Notes: a model not told the origin generated them from the letters alone. Shown: positions 1 to 5,923, counted from the first letter of the stretch. The stretch is DNA of 6,392 nucleotides from JBGYPP01 sp041838515 (GCA_041838515.1 JBGYPP010000027.1:1-6392); one strand, 5' to 3'. A program made the numbers and translations.

Positions 1-292
1 CTTGAACAAAATGGCTATTTTCTATAAGGCTTGCTTGATATCGTTTGTTATAACTTTTTTCAAGATTTATAATCAACTTACATGGATATTCCGTACACTC
101 AAAACAATATGATAATGCTTTTGCTTTGGTACAATCCTTTATTTTGCATTTACGACAATGTTCAGGTTTTCCTTTATCACTATTCAAGCACCCAGCACAA
201 GGTTTTTTATGGTAACAGTGCTTATAACAAACTTTACAATTCATTCCACATGGGGCAAACATACTTATATCAATTTTTTCTGGCATTATCAT
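1..292 (-). CDS. DUF3795-family cysteine-rich protein, 3' end beyond the window
   Basis: The minus-strand frame is open from an ATG at 292-290 to the window edge, giving 97 codons without a stop. The start is supported by an AAGGAGGTGA ribosome binding site six bases upstream; another in-frame ATG at 310-308 lies before that site and is less likely. The visible protein has twelve cysteines between residues 15 and 71 (C15, 19, 22, 26, 32, 35, 46, 49, 54, 63, 66, 71), arranged as CGMNC, CAGC, CRKC and CFEC pairs, then YPC. A basic YNKRY segment and an IEN motif follow, as in DUF3795 proteins. The cysteines suggest metal binding; the function of the family is unknown. It follows the CD1845-like gene by 33 bases on the same strand and may be co-transcribed. 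Codon use is AT-rich, unlike the genes right of 1870. No signal peptide or membrane segment is visible. Confidence 0.8.
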   Translation of the reverse strand, partial: MIMPEKIDISMFAPCGMNCKVCYKHCYHKKPCAGCLNSDKGKPEHCRKCKIKDCTKAKALSYCFECTEYPCKLIINLEKSYNKRYQASLIENSHFVQ

Positions 293-325
293 ATTTGTCA
301 CCTCCTTCATCAAATTTTAATTTGT

Positions 326-607
326 CTACACCGCTTTAATCTTCCCATTTATCAATTCAATAAATGCTATCTCAGTTGCTCCTAACATCGGAAGTCCATA
401 AGGACTAAATAGGAAACCGATGACCAAGCCCGATATACCTATTCCGACTTCTCCTTGAATGAAAGATGCTAACGCCCCAAATATGCAGAACACCATAACG
501 ATATACAGTAATGCTGTTCCTATACCAAGTAAGAATGTCAGAAACGCAGTCAGAATTGATAAGACAAGACTAATCGGGAATAATATAATTTTTAATATCC
601 ATCGCAT
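326..607 (-). CDS. CD1845-family small membrane protein (Tn1549-like element)
   Basis: This 93-residue protein is almost entirely hydrophobic. One long membrane region spans about residues 4-50 and probably folds as two helices (ILKIILFPISLVLSILTAFL, then LLYIVMVFCIFGALASFI). A third hydrophobic stretch (GISGLVIGFLFSPYGLPML) covers about residues 57-75, before a short charged tail. The KIILFPI start and the SPYGLPM segment resemble proteins annotated as CD1845 family, which occur in conjugative elements of the Tn1549/CTn type; this is recognised from memory. Their exact role is not known. An AGAGGT ribosome binding site precedes the ATG. The gene sits in the AT-rich segment, downstream of the hsdM break and an imperfect inverted repeat, with the DUF3795 gene following. 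The family match is fairly secure; that the whole left segment is part of an integrated element is inference. Confidence 0.75.
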   Translation of the reverse strand: MRWILKIILFPISLVLSILTAFLTFLLGIGTALLYIVMVFCIFGALASFIQGEVGIGISGLVIGFLFSPYGLPMLGATEIAFIELINGKIKAV

Positions 608-632
608 ACACTACCTCTTTTTCTCTTCGGCT

Positions 633-687
633 TATGTGCTGCTTACAACCATTATTTTGGTAGATAACGGCTCTAAGCAACACATAA
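633..687. repeat. Imperfect inverted repeat before the CD1845-like gene
   Basis: TTATGTGCTGCTTA (633-646) pairs with TAAGCAACACATAA (674-687) at 13 of 14 positions, with a 27-base spacer. Inside the spacer, ACCA and TGGT can form a second small stem. On the minus strand the structure overlaps the last codons and stop of the truncated hsdM frame and ends 26 bases before the CD1845-like start. It could be a leader structure or weak terminator; no T-run follows it on the minus strand. Confidence 0.5.
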
Positions 688-1314
688 ACCATCAGTTTCT
701 TCAGTTTTTAACTTTGGTAGAAGCTTCAAAACCTTTGATTTTACTGAACTATTTACCTCTGTCATTATTATGACACGAAACCCACAGCAGGGATCTGCGA
801 TGGTCTTTCCCGGCTCCAGTCGGACACTCTCTGCCATAGCTTTGATCAGCGGACGGAGAGTGAAATACTGTCCAGCACCGCTTTGGATATCTTCCGCATT
901 TTTCTGGAGCAGGCCCTCGTAAATTTCGCCCTTGACATCGGAAGACATAGCCACCCAGTTTTCTTTATCGATCATCTGAACAATGCGATAGAGGAGCGCC
1001 ACATTGCTGATTTTATTAACTGCGCCCTTAAAAATCTGACCGAGAATGCCGCTTTCTTCTCCAGGTTTTTCGAGCGTGTTCTTATACTGTGTTTCCAGTT
1101 CCGCGCCCCTAAGCGTATTCATATCCGACCATGTATAACCCTTCGGAATACCGGTTTCCCTCTTATAAGGTGGTTTGGAATACTCATCGGACATTTTCAG
1201 GAAGATCAGATAGGTCTGCTGCTCCAGATAATCTCCATAAGATACGCCGTCGTCCCGGAGGGGATTACAAATGCCCCATACTTTTGATACGATTGCAGAT
1301 GTAATCTCACTCAT
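673..1314 (-). pseudogene. hsdM: hsdM, type I restriction methyltransferase, truncated in its SAM motif
   Basis: Residues 1-178 match the N-terminal part of HsdM, the modification subunit of type I restriction systems. They include the helical N-terminal domain (VWGICNPLRDDGVSYGDYL, then LIFLKMSDE), the GQYFTLRPLIKAM segment before the catalytic domain, and the start of SAM-binding motif I (TIADPCCG). The homology stops exactly there, after the Gly codon at 783-781. The remaining 35 codons (from FRVIIMTEV to DGLCVA) are AT-rich and unlike HsdM. A full HsdM is about 500 residues and has an NPPF-type catalytic motif, absent here, so no methyltransferase activity is expected. The start is genuine: AGGAGG lies eight bases before the ATG, and the gene overlaps the upstream nuclease frame by eight bases, as in an operon. 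No hsdS or hsdR is visible. The break could be an element insertion, a deletion or an assembly join. Confidence 0.8.
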
Positions 1315-1867
1315 AATCCGTTCCTCCTATGCGTTTTTGAATATCTTCTACGGAGGGCAGTTGCTTTTCTAAATCTTCCGGGAGATTGTTCGTGATTTTA
1401 TATTCGCTGACGCCAATCGGCTTTGAGATATCCTTCAGGGAATATTCCGCTACCACATTGTTCTTGCTCTTGCAGAGGAGCAATCCTATCGTCGGATTAT
1501 CATTTTCTTTTTTTAGGATGCCGTCTACCGCAAAGAGATAGAATTTGAATTTTCCGGCATAATCCGGCTTGAAGTCTCCGGCTTTCAGTTCAATAACGAC
1601 ATAGCATCTTAAATTGAGGTTATAGAACAGCAAATCCAGATAGAAATCGTCTCCGCCAACAACAAGGTGGTACTGATTCCCCAGAAAAGCAAATCCGGTT
1701 CCGAGTTCGAGCAGCAGCTTCGTCACATCTCTGACAAGCGCTTCTTCGATATCGCGTTCAAGCATCCCTTCCTTGAACGGAATAAAATCAAACACATAGG
1801 GATCTTTCATGGTCTGGAGCGCAAACTCGCTCTGCGGAGAGGGCAGACGCTTTTCAAAATTGCTGAC
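1307..1867 (-). pseudogene. YhcG/DUF1016-type PDDEXK nuclease, N-terminal half missing
   Basis: The readable frame encodes the C-terminal nuclease domain of a YhcG-like (DUF1016) protein. The first possible ATG is at 1810-1808, giving 167 residues, but family-like sequence continues upstream of it in frame (FEKRLPSPQSEFALQT directly before MKDPYVFDF). It runs back only to a TAA stop at 1870-1868. Full-length relatives are about 340 residues, with a DUF1016 N-terminal domain that is missing here. No ribosome binding site precedes the internal ATG. Numbered from that ATG, the nuclease core is visible: D59 in FYLDLLFY and E74-x-K76 in VVIELKAG, the usual PDDEXK layout. The C-terminus is intact and overlaps hsdM by eight bases, so the two formed one operon. 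YhcG-type proteins often sit among type I restriction genes. It is probably a remnant, though the nuclease domain could in principle be translated alone. Confidence 0.75.
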
Positions 1868-1901
1868 TTATCCATTCCACCTCAGCATGGTCCTATATCT
1901 C

Positions 1902-1946
1902 GGCCCGCCGGCGCCTTGCTGTACAGGGGCAAGGCGCCGGCGGGCC
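1902..1946 (-). terminator. GC-rich 18-bp hairpin after the GH13 gene
   Basis: GGCCCGCCGGCGCCTTGC (1902-1919) is perfectly complementary to 1929-1946, with a nine-base loop. It begins seven bases after the stop codon of the GH13 gene on the minus strand, the place expected for its terminator. No run of T follows on the minus strand, so it is not a textbook intrinsic terminator; it may stabilise the mRNA 3' end. It also marks the right border of the foreign-looking segment. Confidence 0.5.
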
Positions 1947-1953
1947 GGCCCAT

Positions 1954-3276
1954 CTACCGCTCCATCTTCCAAAAGAAAGCGCTGTAAGGCGGCAACAGGC
2001 TGCCTCCGCCAAAATCGTGCTGTTCTCCGCTGATCAAATCCTGAGCCAGACCGCAGCCGGCATCAAAATGCGCTGTATACGGCTCCTGATCCATATTCAC
2101 AGCCACCAGCACCCTCTCCCCCTCTATCCTTCTTTCAAAAATACACTGCTTGTTGGTCAGAAGCACCTGCCGGTACCCTCCGTATTGCAAAGCCTTGGAT
2201 GCCGCCCTAGCCTTGGCCATCCTGCCCACGGCCTCCGCCAAAGGTCCGCCCTGGGGCTGAGCTATATACGGGCGCAGATCCCTATCCATATTTCCCTTTT
2301 GCCCCTCTATGCCCCACTCGCTGCCGTAATAGATGCAGGGTATGCCCGGCATGCCAAAGAGCATCGCATAAGCCAGGGGCAGATGCTTAGGATTTTGCAA
2401 AACGCTGGCCAGCCTGGCCACGTCATGATTGTCCGCAAAGGAGAGCAAATGCTTGCCCGTATACAGGCACCAAGGCTCCGGACCAAACTGCCTTTGCAGG
2501 GAATGGCAGATTTCAAAGAGATTGGCGCTGTTGAAGCTGCTGTGCAGGCCCTTATAACACTCGTAATTGGTGGCGGAGTGGAGCATGGAGGCATTGACCA
2601 GCCGGTTATAATCCCCATGTATCATCTCCCCCAGCAAGAAGAAATCCGGGTACTTGGCATCCGCCAGCGCACGCAGCTCCCGCAGGAAGTCCGGCTCCAG
2701 GCTATAGGCCACATCCAGCCGCAGCCCATCTATTCCAAATTCCTCTATCCACCTCTCCACATAGGAAAGCAGATAGGCGCGCACGGCGGGATTGCGGAGG
2801 TTCAATTTGACCAGATCGTAATGCCCCTCCCAGCCCTCATACCAAAGCCCATCCCCATAGGCGGACTGCCCCCCCAGGTCTATACGGTAGAACCAGTCTA
2901 GATAAGGAGAGTTCTCCCTATTGCGCAGCACATCCAAAAAGGGGCCAAATCCCCGGCCCACATGATTAAACACGCCGTCCAATACCACCTTGATATCCGC
3001 TTCATGTAGCTTCGCCACCAGGGCGGCAAACTCCCCATTGCTGCCCAGCCTGTTGTCCACCAAGCCAAAATCCCGGGTATTGTACCCATGACTGTCGGAA
3101 TAGAATATAGGCGAAAAATACACAGCGCCCACACCCAAATCCCTCAGATGCCCTATCCACTGGGCCAAGCGCCCTATGCCTTTCCCCTCTCCTGGCGCGG
3201 ATCCGTCATTCTCATAACTGGCCCCGACAAAACCCAGGGGATATACCTGATAAAACACCCTCTCAAATGCCCACAT
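1954..3276 (-). CDS. Cytosolic GH13 alpha-amylase-family glycoside hydrolase
   Basis: A 440-residue enzyme expected to cleave alpha-glucosidic bonds of maltodextrin-like substrates inside the cell; no signal peptide is visible. The four conserved GH13 regions are present in order: DGVFNHVG (100-107), GLRLDVA with the predicted nucleophile D188 and R186, GEMI with the acid/base E217, and FADNHD with the transition-state stabiliser D285. The barrel starts at VFYQVYPLGF (7-16), and a short C-terminal beta domain covers about 375-440. There is no obvious CBM34 or other N-terminal carbohydrate-binding domain. The frame extends 54 codons further upstream to 3438, but that part is not protein-like; the start at 3276 has GGGAGGG about seven bases upstream and directly precedes the barrel. 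It lies alone, 386 bases after the methyltransferase gene. The exact substrate (alpha-amylase, cyclomaltodextrinase or alpha-glucosidase type) cannot be told from sequence. Confidence 0.9.
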   Translation of the reverse strand: MWAFERVFYQVYPLGFVGASYENDGSAPGEGKGIGRLAQWIGHLRDLGVGAVYFSPIFYSDSHGYNTRDFGLVDNRLGSNGEFAALVAKLHEADIKVVLDGVFNHVGRGFGPFLDVLRNRENSPYLDWFYRIDLGGQSAYGDGLWYEGWEGHYDLVKLNLRNPAVRAYLLSYVERWIEEFGIDGLRLDVAYSLEPDFLRELRALADAKYPDFFLLGEMIHGDYNRLVNASMLHSATNYECYKGLHSSFNSANLFEICHSLQRQFGPEPWCLYTGKHLLSFADNHDVARLASVLQNPKHLPLAYAMLFGMPGIPCIYYGSEWGIEGQKGNMDRDLRPYIAQPQGGPLAEAVGRMAKARAASKALQYGGYRQVLLTNKQCIFERRIEGERVLVAVNMDQEPYTAHFDAGCGLAQDLISGEQHDFGGGSLLPPYSAFFWKMER

Positions 3277-3548
3277 GTACTTGCCCTCCCTGCCTTTCCT
3301 TTTTTGCGAACCCGCCATACCCATAGGATTCTTAGTTAAATACACAAATTCCGCAGACCCCGGACCCACACAGAAGCTTGCCCCTGCATACCCGGACGCC
3401 AGCCCTGCCCGGGGCATCCTTTTCTCAGTATACCACATCCTCCCGCCGGATGCCTCCCCAGGGGAAATAATACCGCCTCAAGCCTCCTACATCCCAGATT
3501 TTCCCTTGTTGACCGGGTCGGTTCTGCCTATATCCCATCCCCATCTCC
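3277..3548. other. Non-coding stretch upstream of GH13
   Basis: This is the part of the intergenic region between the GH13 start and the DnaA-box cluster. It is open in the GH13 frame up to 3438, but the translation looks unlike protein and lies upstream of a good ribosome binding site. Apart from the weak -10 candidate, I see no gene, RNA motif or riboswitch in it. Confidence 0.5.
3427..3435 (-). promoter_or_regulatory. Possible extended -10 element for the GH13 gene
   Basis: On the minus strand this reads TGGTATACT, an extended -10 element (TGn plus TATACT). The position 17 bases upstream has no good -35 hexamer. It would give a leader of about 145 bases. No better candidate was seen in the gap. 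This is a motif reading only. Confidence 0.25.
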
Positions 3549-3553
3549 ATGAC

Positions 3554-3638
3554 TTATCCACTTATCCACTTATGACGTCAATGTCATATCCACAAATTTT
3601 TACCCCTTAAATCCACACTTTCCACAAAGTTATCCACA
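3554..3638 (+). promoter_or_regulatory. Cluster of DnaA-box-like 9-mers
   Basis: Compared with the DnaA box TTATCCACA, the plus strand shows TTATCCACT (3554-3562), TTATCCACT (3562-3570), ATATCCACA (3586-3594), AAATCCACA (3609-3617), CTTTCCACA (3618-3626) and a perfect TTATCCACA (3630-3638). All point the same way. Three are 8/9 matches, two are 7/9 and one is exact, within 85 bases. An AT-rich stretch lies at 3594-3613. A further 8/9 box on the other strand (TTATCCAGA) is at 3675-3667 inside the methyltransferase gene. A DnaA-binding region is a reasonable inference; no dnaA or rep gene is in the window, so whether it is an origin is open. Confidence 0.6.
3572..3587. promoter_or_regulatory. 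ATGAC-N6-GTCAT dyad, copy 1
   Basis: ATGACGTCAATGTCAT has inverted ATGAC/GTCAT arms six bases apart, and the arms extend by one more pair (T3571/A3588). It sits between DnaA-box-like sequences and shares its last two bases with the box at 3586. It has the size of a dimeric repressor site. The matching protein is unknown. Confidence 0.5.
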
Positions 3639-3654
3639 ATGACACATGTGTCAT
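3639..3654. promoter_or_regulatory. ATGAC-N6-GTCAT dyad, copy 2 (perfect 16-bp palindrome)
   Basis: ATGACACATGTGTCAT is a perfect 16-bp palindrome starting at the base after the exact DnaA box. It has the same arms and spacing as the dyad at 3572-3587, 67 bases away. Extra half-sites occur at 3549-3553 (ATGAC) and 3662-3666 (GTCAT). It ends nine bases before the methyltransferase stop codon. With no T-run after it, an operator is more likely than a terminator. Confidence 0.55.
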
Positions 3655-3662
3655 ATGGTATG

Positions 3663-4649
3663 TCATTCTGGATAAATGCCCAGAGAGATGGCAATTTGTA
3701 TACAAATATACTGCAATACATCCACCACCACAGAATTGCCCAGCTGCTGATAGGCCTGGTTGCGGCTCTCGGCCAGGGCAAAGGAATCGGGATACCCCAT
3801 CAGTCTGGCGCACTCCCGGGGATGCAGCCTCCGGGGCCGTCCGCCTATCAGATATCCCCCCGTCTTGGCAAAGACCCCTCCGCCATAAGCTGACAAGGTG
3901 ACGGCTATGCCTTTCACGCTGTATATGCGCTCTCCCTGCCCGCATTTGTTCACATACCCCAGGCGTATGGCTCGACTGGCGCTGTATGCGCCATCCTCCG
4001 CCTCCAACACCATATCCTCCCTGTCCACATACAATGGGACCGTTTCCGCCCCCTCCTCCAGCAGAATATCCTCCACATGCCGCCGCCGCTCCAAGGGCTT
4101 AGGAAAAGAAAAAGGCCGCCGGCTTTCCCCCTTGCGGAAATAGACCAGGAATATTCTCTCCCGCCTCTGGGGTATGCCAAAATCCAAGGCGCTCAGCACG
4201 CTGTGGCTGCCCTCATATCCCAGAGATTCCATAGCGGCCTGCACCACAGCCAAGGTCCTCCCCCCGTCATGGGTGGCAAAATTTTTCACATTCTCCAGAA
4301 ATACCACCCTGGGTCTCTTTTCCTCCACAATTCTGGCCACCTCGAAGAACAGCGTCCCTCGGCTGTCGGCAAAGCCCCGCCTGCGGCCGCTGATGGAAAA
4401 GGCCTGGCATGGAAAACCGGCGCAGAGTATATCATGATCCGGTATGGATGCCGCCTCCACCAGGGTGATATCCCCATGGGGCATATGGCCAAAATTTTTC
4501 GCATATACCTTTTGTGCCTGTTTATCCCACTCGCTGGAAAAAACACATTCCGCTCCCATAGACTCCATGGCCAGTCGAAAGCCTCCCAAGCCGGCAAACA
4601 AATCTATGCATTTGTATCCCTCAAGGGGTTTTTGCGCAAATTTTATCAT
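3663..4649 (-). CDS. DNA (cytosine-5-)-methyltransferase, M.HhaI-like, predicted GCGC
   Basis: A complete 328-residue C5 DNA methyltransferase that transfers a methyl group from SAM to cytosine in double-stranded DNA. It matches M.HhaI (327 residues) along its whole length as I recall that sequence: motif I DLFAGLGGFRLA (16-27), motif IV GFPCQAFSISG with catalytic C81, motif VI ENV with E119, motif VIII QRRER with R163 and R165, motif IX RRLHPRECARLMG, and motif X QLGNSVV. The target recognition region is also conserved: GQGERIYS (Q238 and R241, equivalent to HhaI Q237 and R240) and LSAYGGGVFAKTGGYL. Specificity for GCGC is therefore a strong inference. The start at 4649 has AAGGAG six bases upstream; an ATG ten codons earlier lacks such support. 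The gene is divergent from asnA, and no cognate endonuclease is visible on either side, so within the window it is solitary. Confidence 0.95.
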   Translation of the reverse strand: MIKFAQKPLEGYKCIDLFAGLGGFRLAMESMGAECVFSSEWDKQAQKVYAKNFGHMPHGDITLVEAASIPDHDILCAGFPCQAFSISGRRRGFADSRGTLFFEVARIVEEKRPRVVFLENVKNFATHDGGRTLAVVQAAMESLGYEGSHSVLSALDFGIPQRRERIFLVYFRKGESRRPFSFPKPLERRRHVEDILLEEGAETVPLYVDREDMVLEAEDGAYSASRAIRLGYVNKCGQGERIYSVKGIAVTLSAYGGGVFAKTGGYLIGGRPRRLHPRECARLMGYPDSFALAESRNQAYQQLGNSVVVDVLQYICIQIAISLGIYPE

Positions 4650-4681
4650 GGTTTTGCTCCTTGGACGACAATTCTCCAACT

Positions 4682-4687
4682 ATTGTA
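4682..4687 (-). promoter_or_regulatory. Possible -10 for the methyltransferase gene
   Basis: TACAAT on the minus strand lies 32 bases upstream of the methyltransferase start codon, which fits a short leader. The -35 region is only T-rich (TATTTT or ATTTTT) and is not a good match. This is the best candidate in the divergent gap. Confidence 0.25.
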
Positions 4688-4722
4688 ACATTAAAGCCTG
4701 GGAAAAAATACCCTCCTAAGGC

Positions 4723-4752
4723 TTGCGCCTGGCTCCAAAAAAATGGTATAAC
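4723..4752 (+). promoter_or_regulatory. Candidate asnA promoter
   Basis: TTGCGC (4723-4728) is followed 18 bases later by TATAAC (4747-4752), preceded by TGG, giving an extended -10. The -35 matches only at TTG. Transcription would begin near 4759, leaving a leader of about 60 bases. No T-box motif, the usual amino-acid-responsive leader in Firmicutes, is visible in this short space. Confidence 0.4.
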
Positions 4753-4787
4753 AAAACAACAATGCATACATAACTAAGCCTTTAGGA

Positions 4788-4803
4788 CTAGGATATGTCC
4801 TAG
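4788..4803 (+). promoter_or_regulatory. Palindrome directly before the asnA ribosome binding site
   Basis: CTAGGA (4788-4793) and TCCTAG (4798-4803) are perfect complements around a TATG loop. The stem ends at the base before the AAAGGA ribosome binding site (4804-4809), and the ATG follows eight bases later. It could be an operator downstream of the promoter or an mRNA hairpin affecting ribosome access. The sequence does not decide between these. Confidence 0.4.
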
Positions 4804-4817
4804 AAAGGAATGGGATT

Positions 4818-5873
4818 ATGGACGAAAAAGCCAACAGCCCCCTGGGCCCCATAGCCATACCGCCCCACTATCGCGCCGCGCTGGGACTGTATGAAACCCA
4901 GGTGGCCATCAAAACCCTCAAGGACGTATTCCAAGGCCTGCTGGCCAAGCGTTTGAATTTGCTGCGGGTCACTGCCCCCCTGTTTGTAGATCAAAATTCC
5001 GGCCTGAACGATAATCTCACCGGCAAGGAGAGGCCGGTCAGCTTTGATATTCCCCATTGCCCGGATCAGAACCCGGCCAGCGGCCCCCGCATCGGGGAGA
5101 TAGTCCACTCCCTTGCGAAATGGAAGCGGTATGCGCTGAAAAAATATGGCTTTGCTCTGGATAGCGGCCTATACACGGATATGAATGCCATACGCCGGGA
5201 TGAAGAGGTGGATGCCATACATTCCATCTATGTGGACCAATGGGACTGGGAGAAGATTATCACCAAAGAGCAGCGCAACCTGGCGCATTTCCAGGCCGTG
5301 GTCAAGGACATCTATCAGGTGCTGCGGCTGGCCGAGAAAAATATGGCCGTCCACTATGATTATATACAGGAAATCCTGCCCCCGGAAATCTTCTTTATCA
5401 CCAGCGGCGAGCTGGCCCTGCACTACCCCGAACTAAGCCCCAAGGAAAGGGAGTACCGCATTACCAAGGAGATGGGCGCTGTGTGTATTATGCAGATCGG
5501 CAGCCCCTTGGCCGACGGACAGCCCCATGACCACCGGGCGCCGGATTATGACGATTGGAGCCTCAACGGGGATATACTGGTCTACTATCCCCTGCTGGAC
5601 ATAGCCCTGGAAATCTCCAGTATGGGCATAAGGGTGGACAGGGAGGCGCTGCTTCGACAATTGGAGCAGGCGGGCTGCCCGGAGCGTGCCTCTCTGCCGT
5701 TCCAACAGGGCATACTGGATGAGAGCCTGCCCCTAACCATAGGCGGCGGCCTGGGCCAATCCCGCATTTGTATGTTCATTCTCCGCAAGGCCCATATAGG
5801 AGAGGTACAAAGCTCCCTCTGGCCCCAGAGAGTCACTGAGGCGGCAAGGGCCATGGGGTTGGAATTGCTCTAG
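4818..5873 (+). CDS. asnA: Aspartate-ammonia ligase (asparagine synthetase A)
   Basis: AsnA makes asparagine from aspartate, ammonia and ATP, giving AMP and pyrophosphate. It is a cytosolic enzyme with a fold related to class II aminoacyl-tRNA synthetases such as AspRS. The 351-residue product carries the family's motifs in order: SGLNDNLTG (61-69), RPVSFDI (72-78), VHSLAKWKR (96-104), GLYTDMNAIRRDE (117-129), YVDQWDWE (138-145), RAPDYDDW (240-247), NGDILVYYP (250-258), SSMGIRVD (267-274) and TIGGGLGQSR (307-316). E. coli AsnA has 330 residues; the extra length is mainly a slightly longer N-terminus and a small insertion near residues 80-93. The start has AAAGGA eight bases upstream. The gene is monocistronic: the methyltransferase gene diverges to its left, and a strong palindrome follows 50 bases after the stop. 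All conserved motifs look intact, so it should be active. Confidence 0.97.
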   Translation: MDEKANSPLGPIAIPPHYRAALGLYETQVAIKTLKDVFQGLLAKRLNLLRVTAPLFVDQNSGLNDNLTGKERPVSFDIPHCPDQNPASGPRIGEIVHSLAKWKRYALKKYGFALDSGLYTDMNAIRRDEEVDAIHSIYVDQWDWEKIITKEQRNLAHFQAVVKDIYQVLRLAEKNMAVHYDYIQEILPPEIFFITSGELALHYPELSPKEREYRITKEMGAVCIMQIGSPLADGQPHDHRAPDYDDWSLNGDILVYYPLLDIALEISSMGIRVDREALLRQLEQAGCPERASLPFQQGILDESLPLTIGGGLGQSRICMFILRKAHIGEVQSSLWPQRVTEAARAMGLELL

Positions 5874-5884
5874 CTCCGGGCAAA

Positions 5885-5900
5885 GCTGCCGTCCGGCAGC
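5885..5900 (+). other. Small hairpin after asnA
   Basis: GCTGCC (5885-5890) and GGCAGC (5895-5900) form a perfect six-pair stem with a GTCC loop, 11 bases after the asnA stop. It has no T-run and is weaker than the palindrome at 5924. It may be part of a compound 3' structure. Confidence 0.35.
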
Positions 5901-5923
5901 CCTGGGCCGGAATACTGCTTTTT

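Noticed and set aside
82..385. Plus-strand open frames over the DUF3795 gene
   Set aside because: They are shadows of a minus-strand gene with clear cysteine motifs and a strong ribosome binding site.
883..1287. Plus-strand open frame of 134 codons
   Set aside because: It lies antisense to the HsdM coding part, has no family resemblance and no ribosome binding site.
2017..2901. Plus-strand open frame of 294 codons
   Set aside because: It is antisense to the GH13 gene, whose catalytic motifs are all in the minus-strand frame; long antisense frames are common in GC-rich genes.
3277..3438. 54-codon upstream extension of the GH13 frame
   Set aside because: It reads as a low-quality, non-family sequence ahead of the barrel start, and the start at 3276 has its own ribosome binding site.
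3639..3654. Terminator of the methyltransferase gene
   Set aside because: The palindrome has no T-run on the minus strand after it and repeats the arms of another dyad, so an operator fits better.
4650..4679. Ten-codon N-terminal extension of the methyltransferase from an ATG at 4679
   Set aside because: The start at 4649 has AAGGAG at the right distance and gives a length and catalytic Cys81 position matching M.HhaI.
4650..4817. T-box riboswitch before asnA
   Set aside because: The space after the likely promoter is only about 60 bases, and no T-box core motif or antiterminator is visible.
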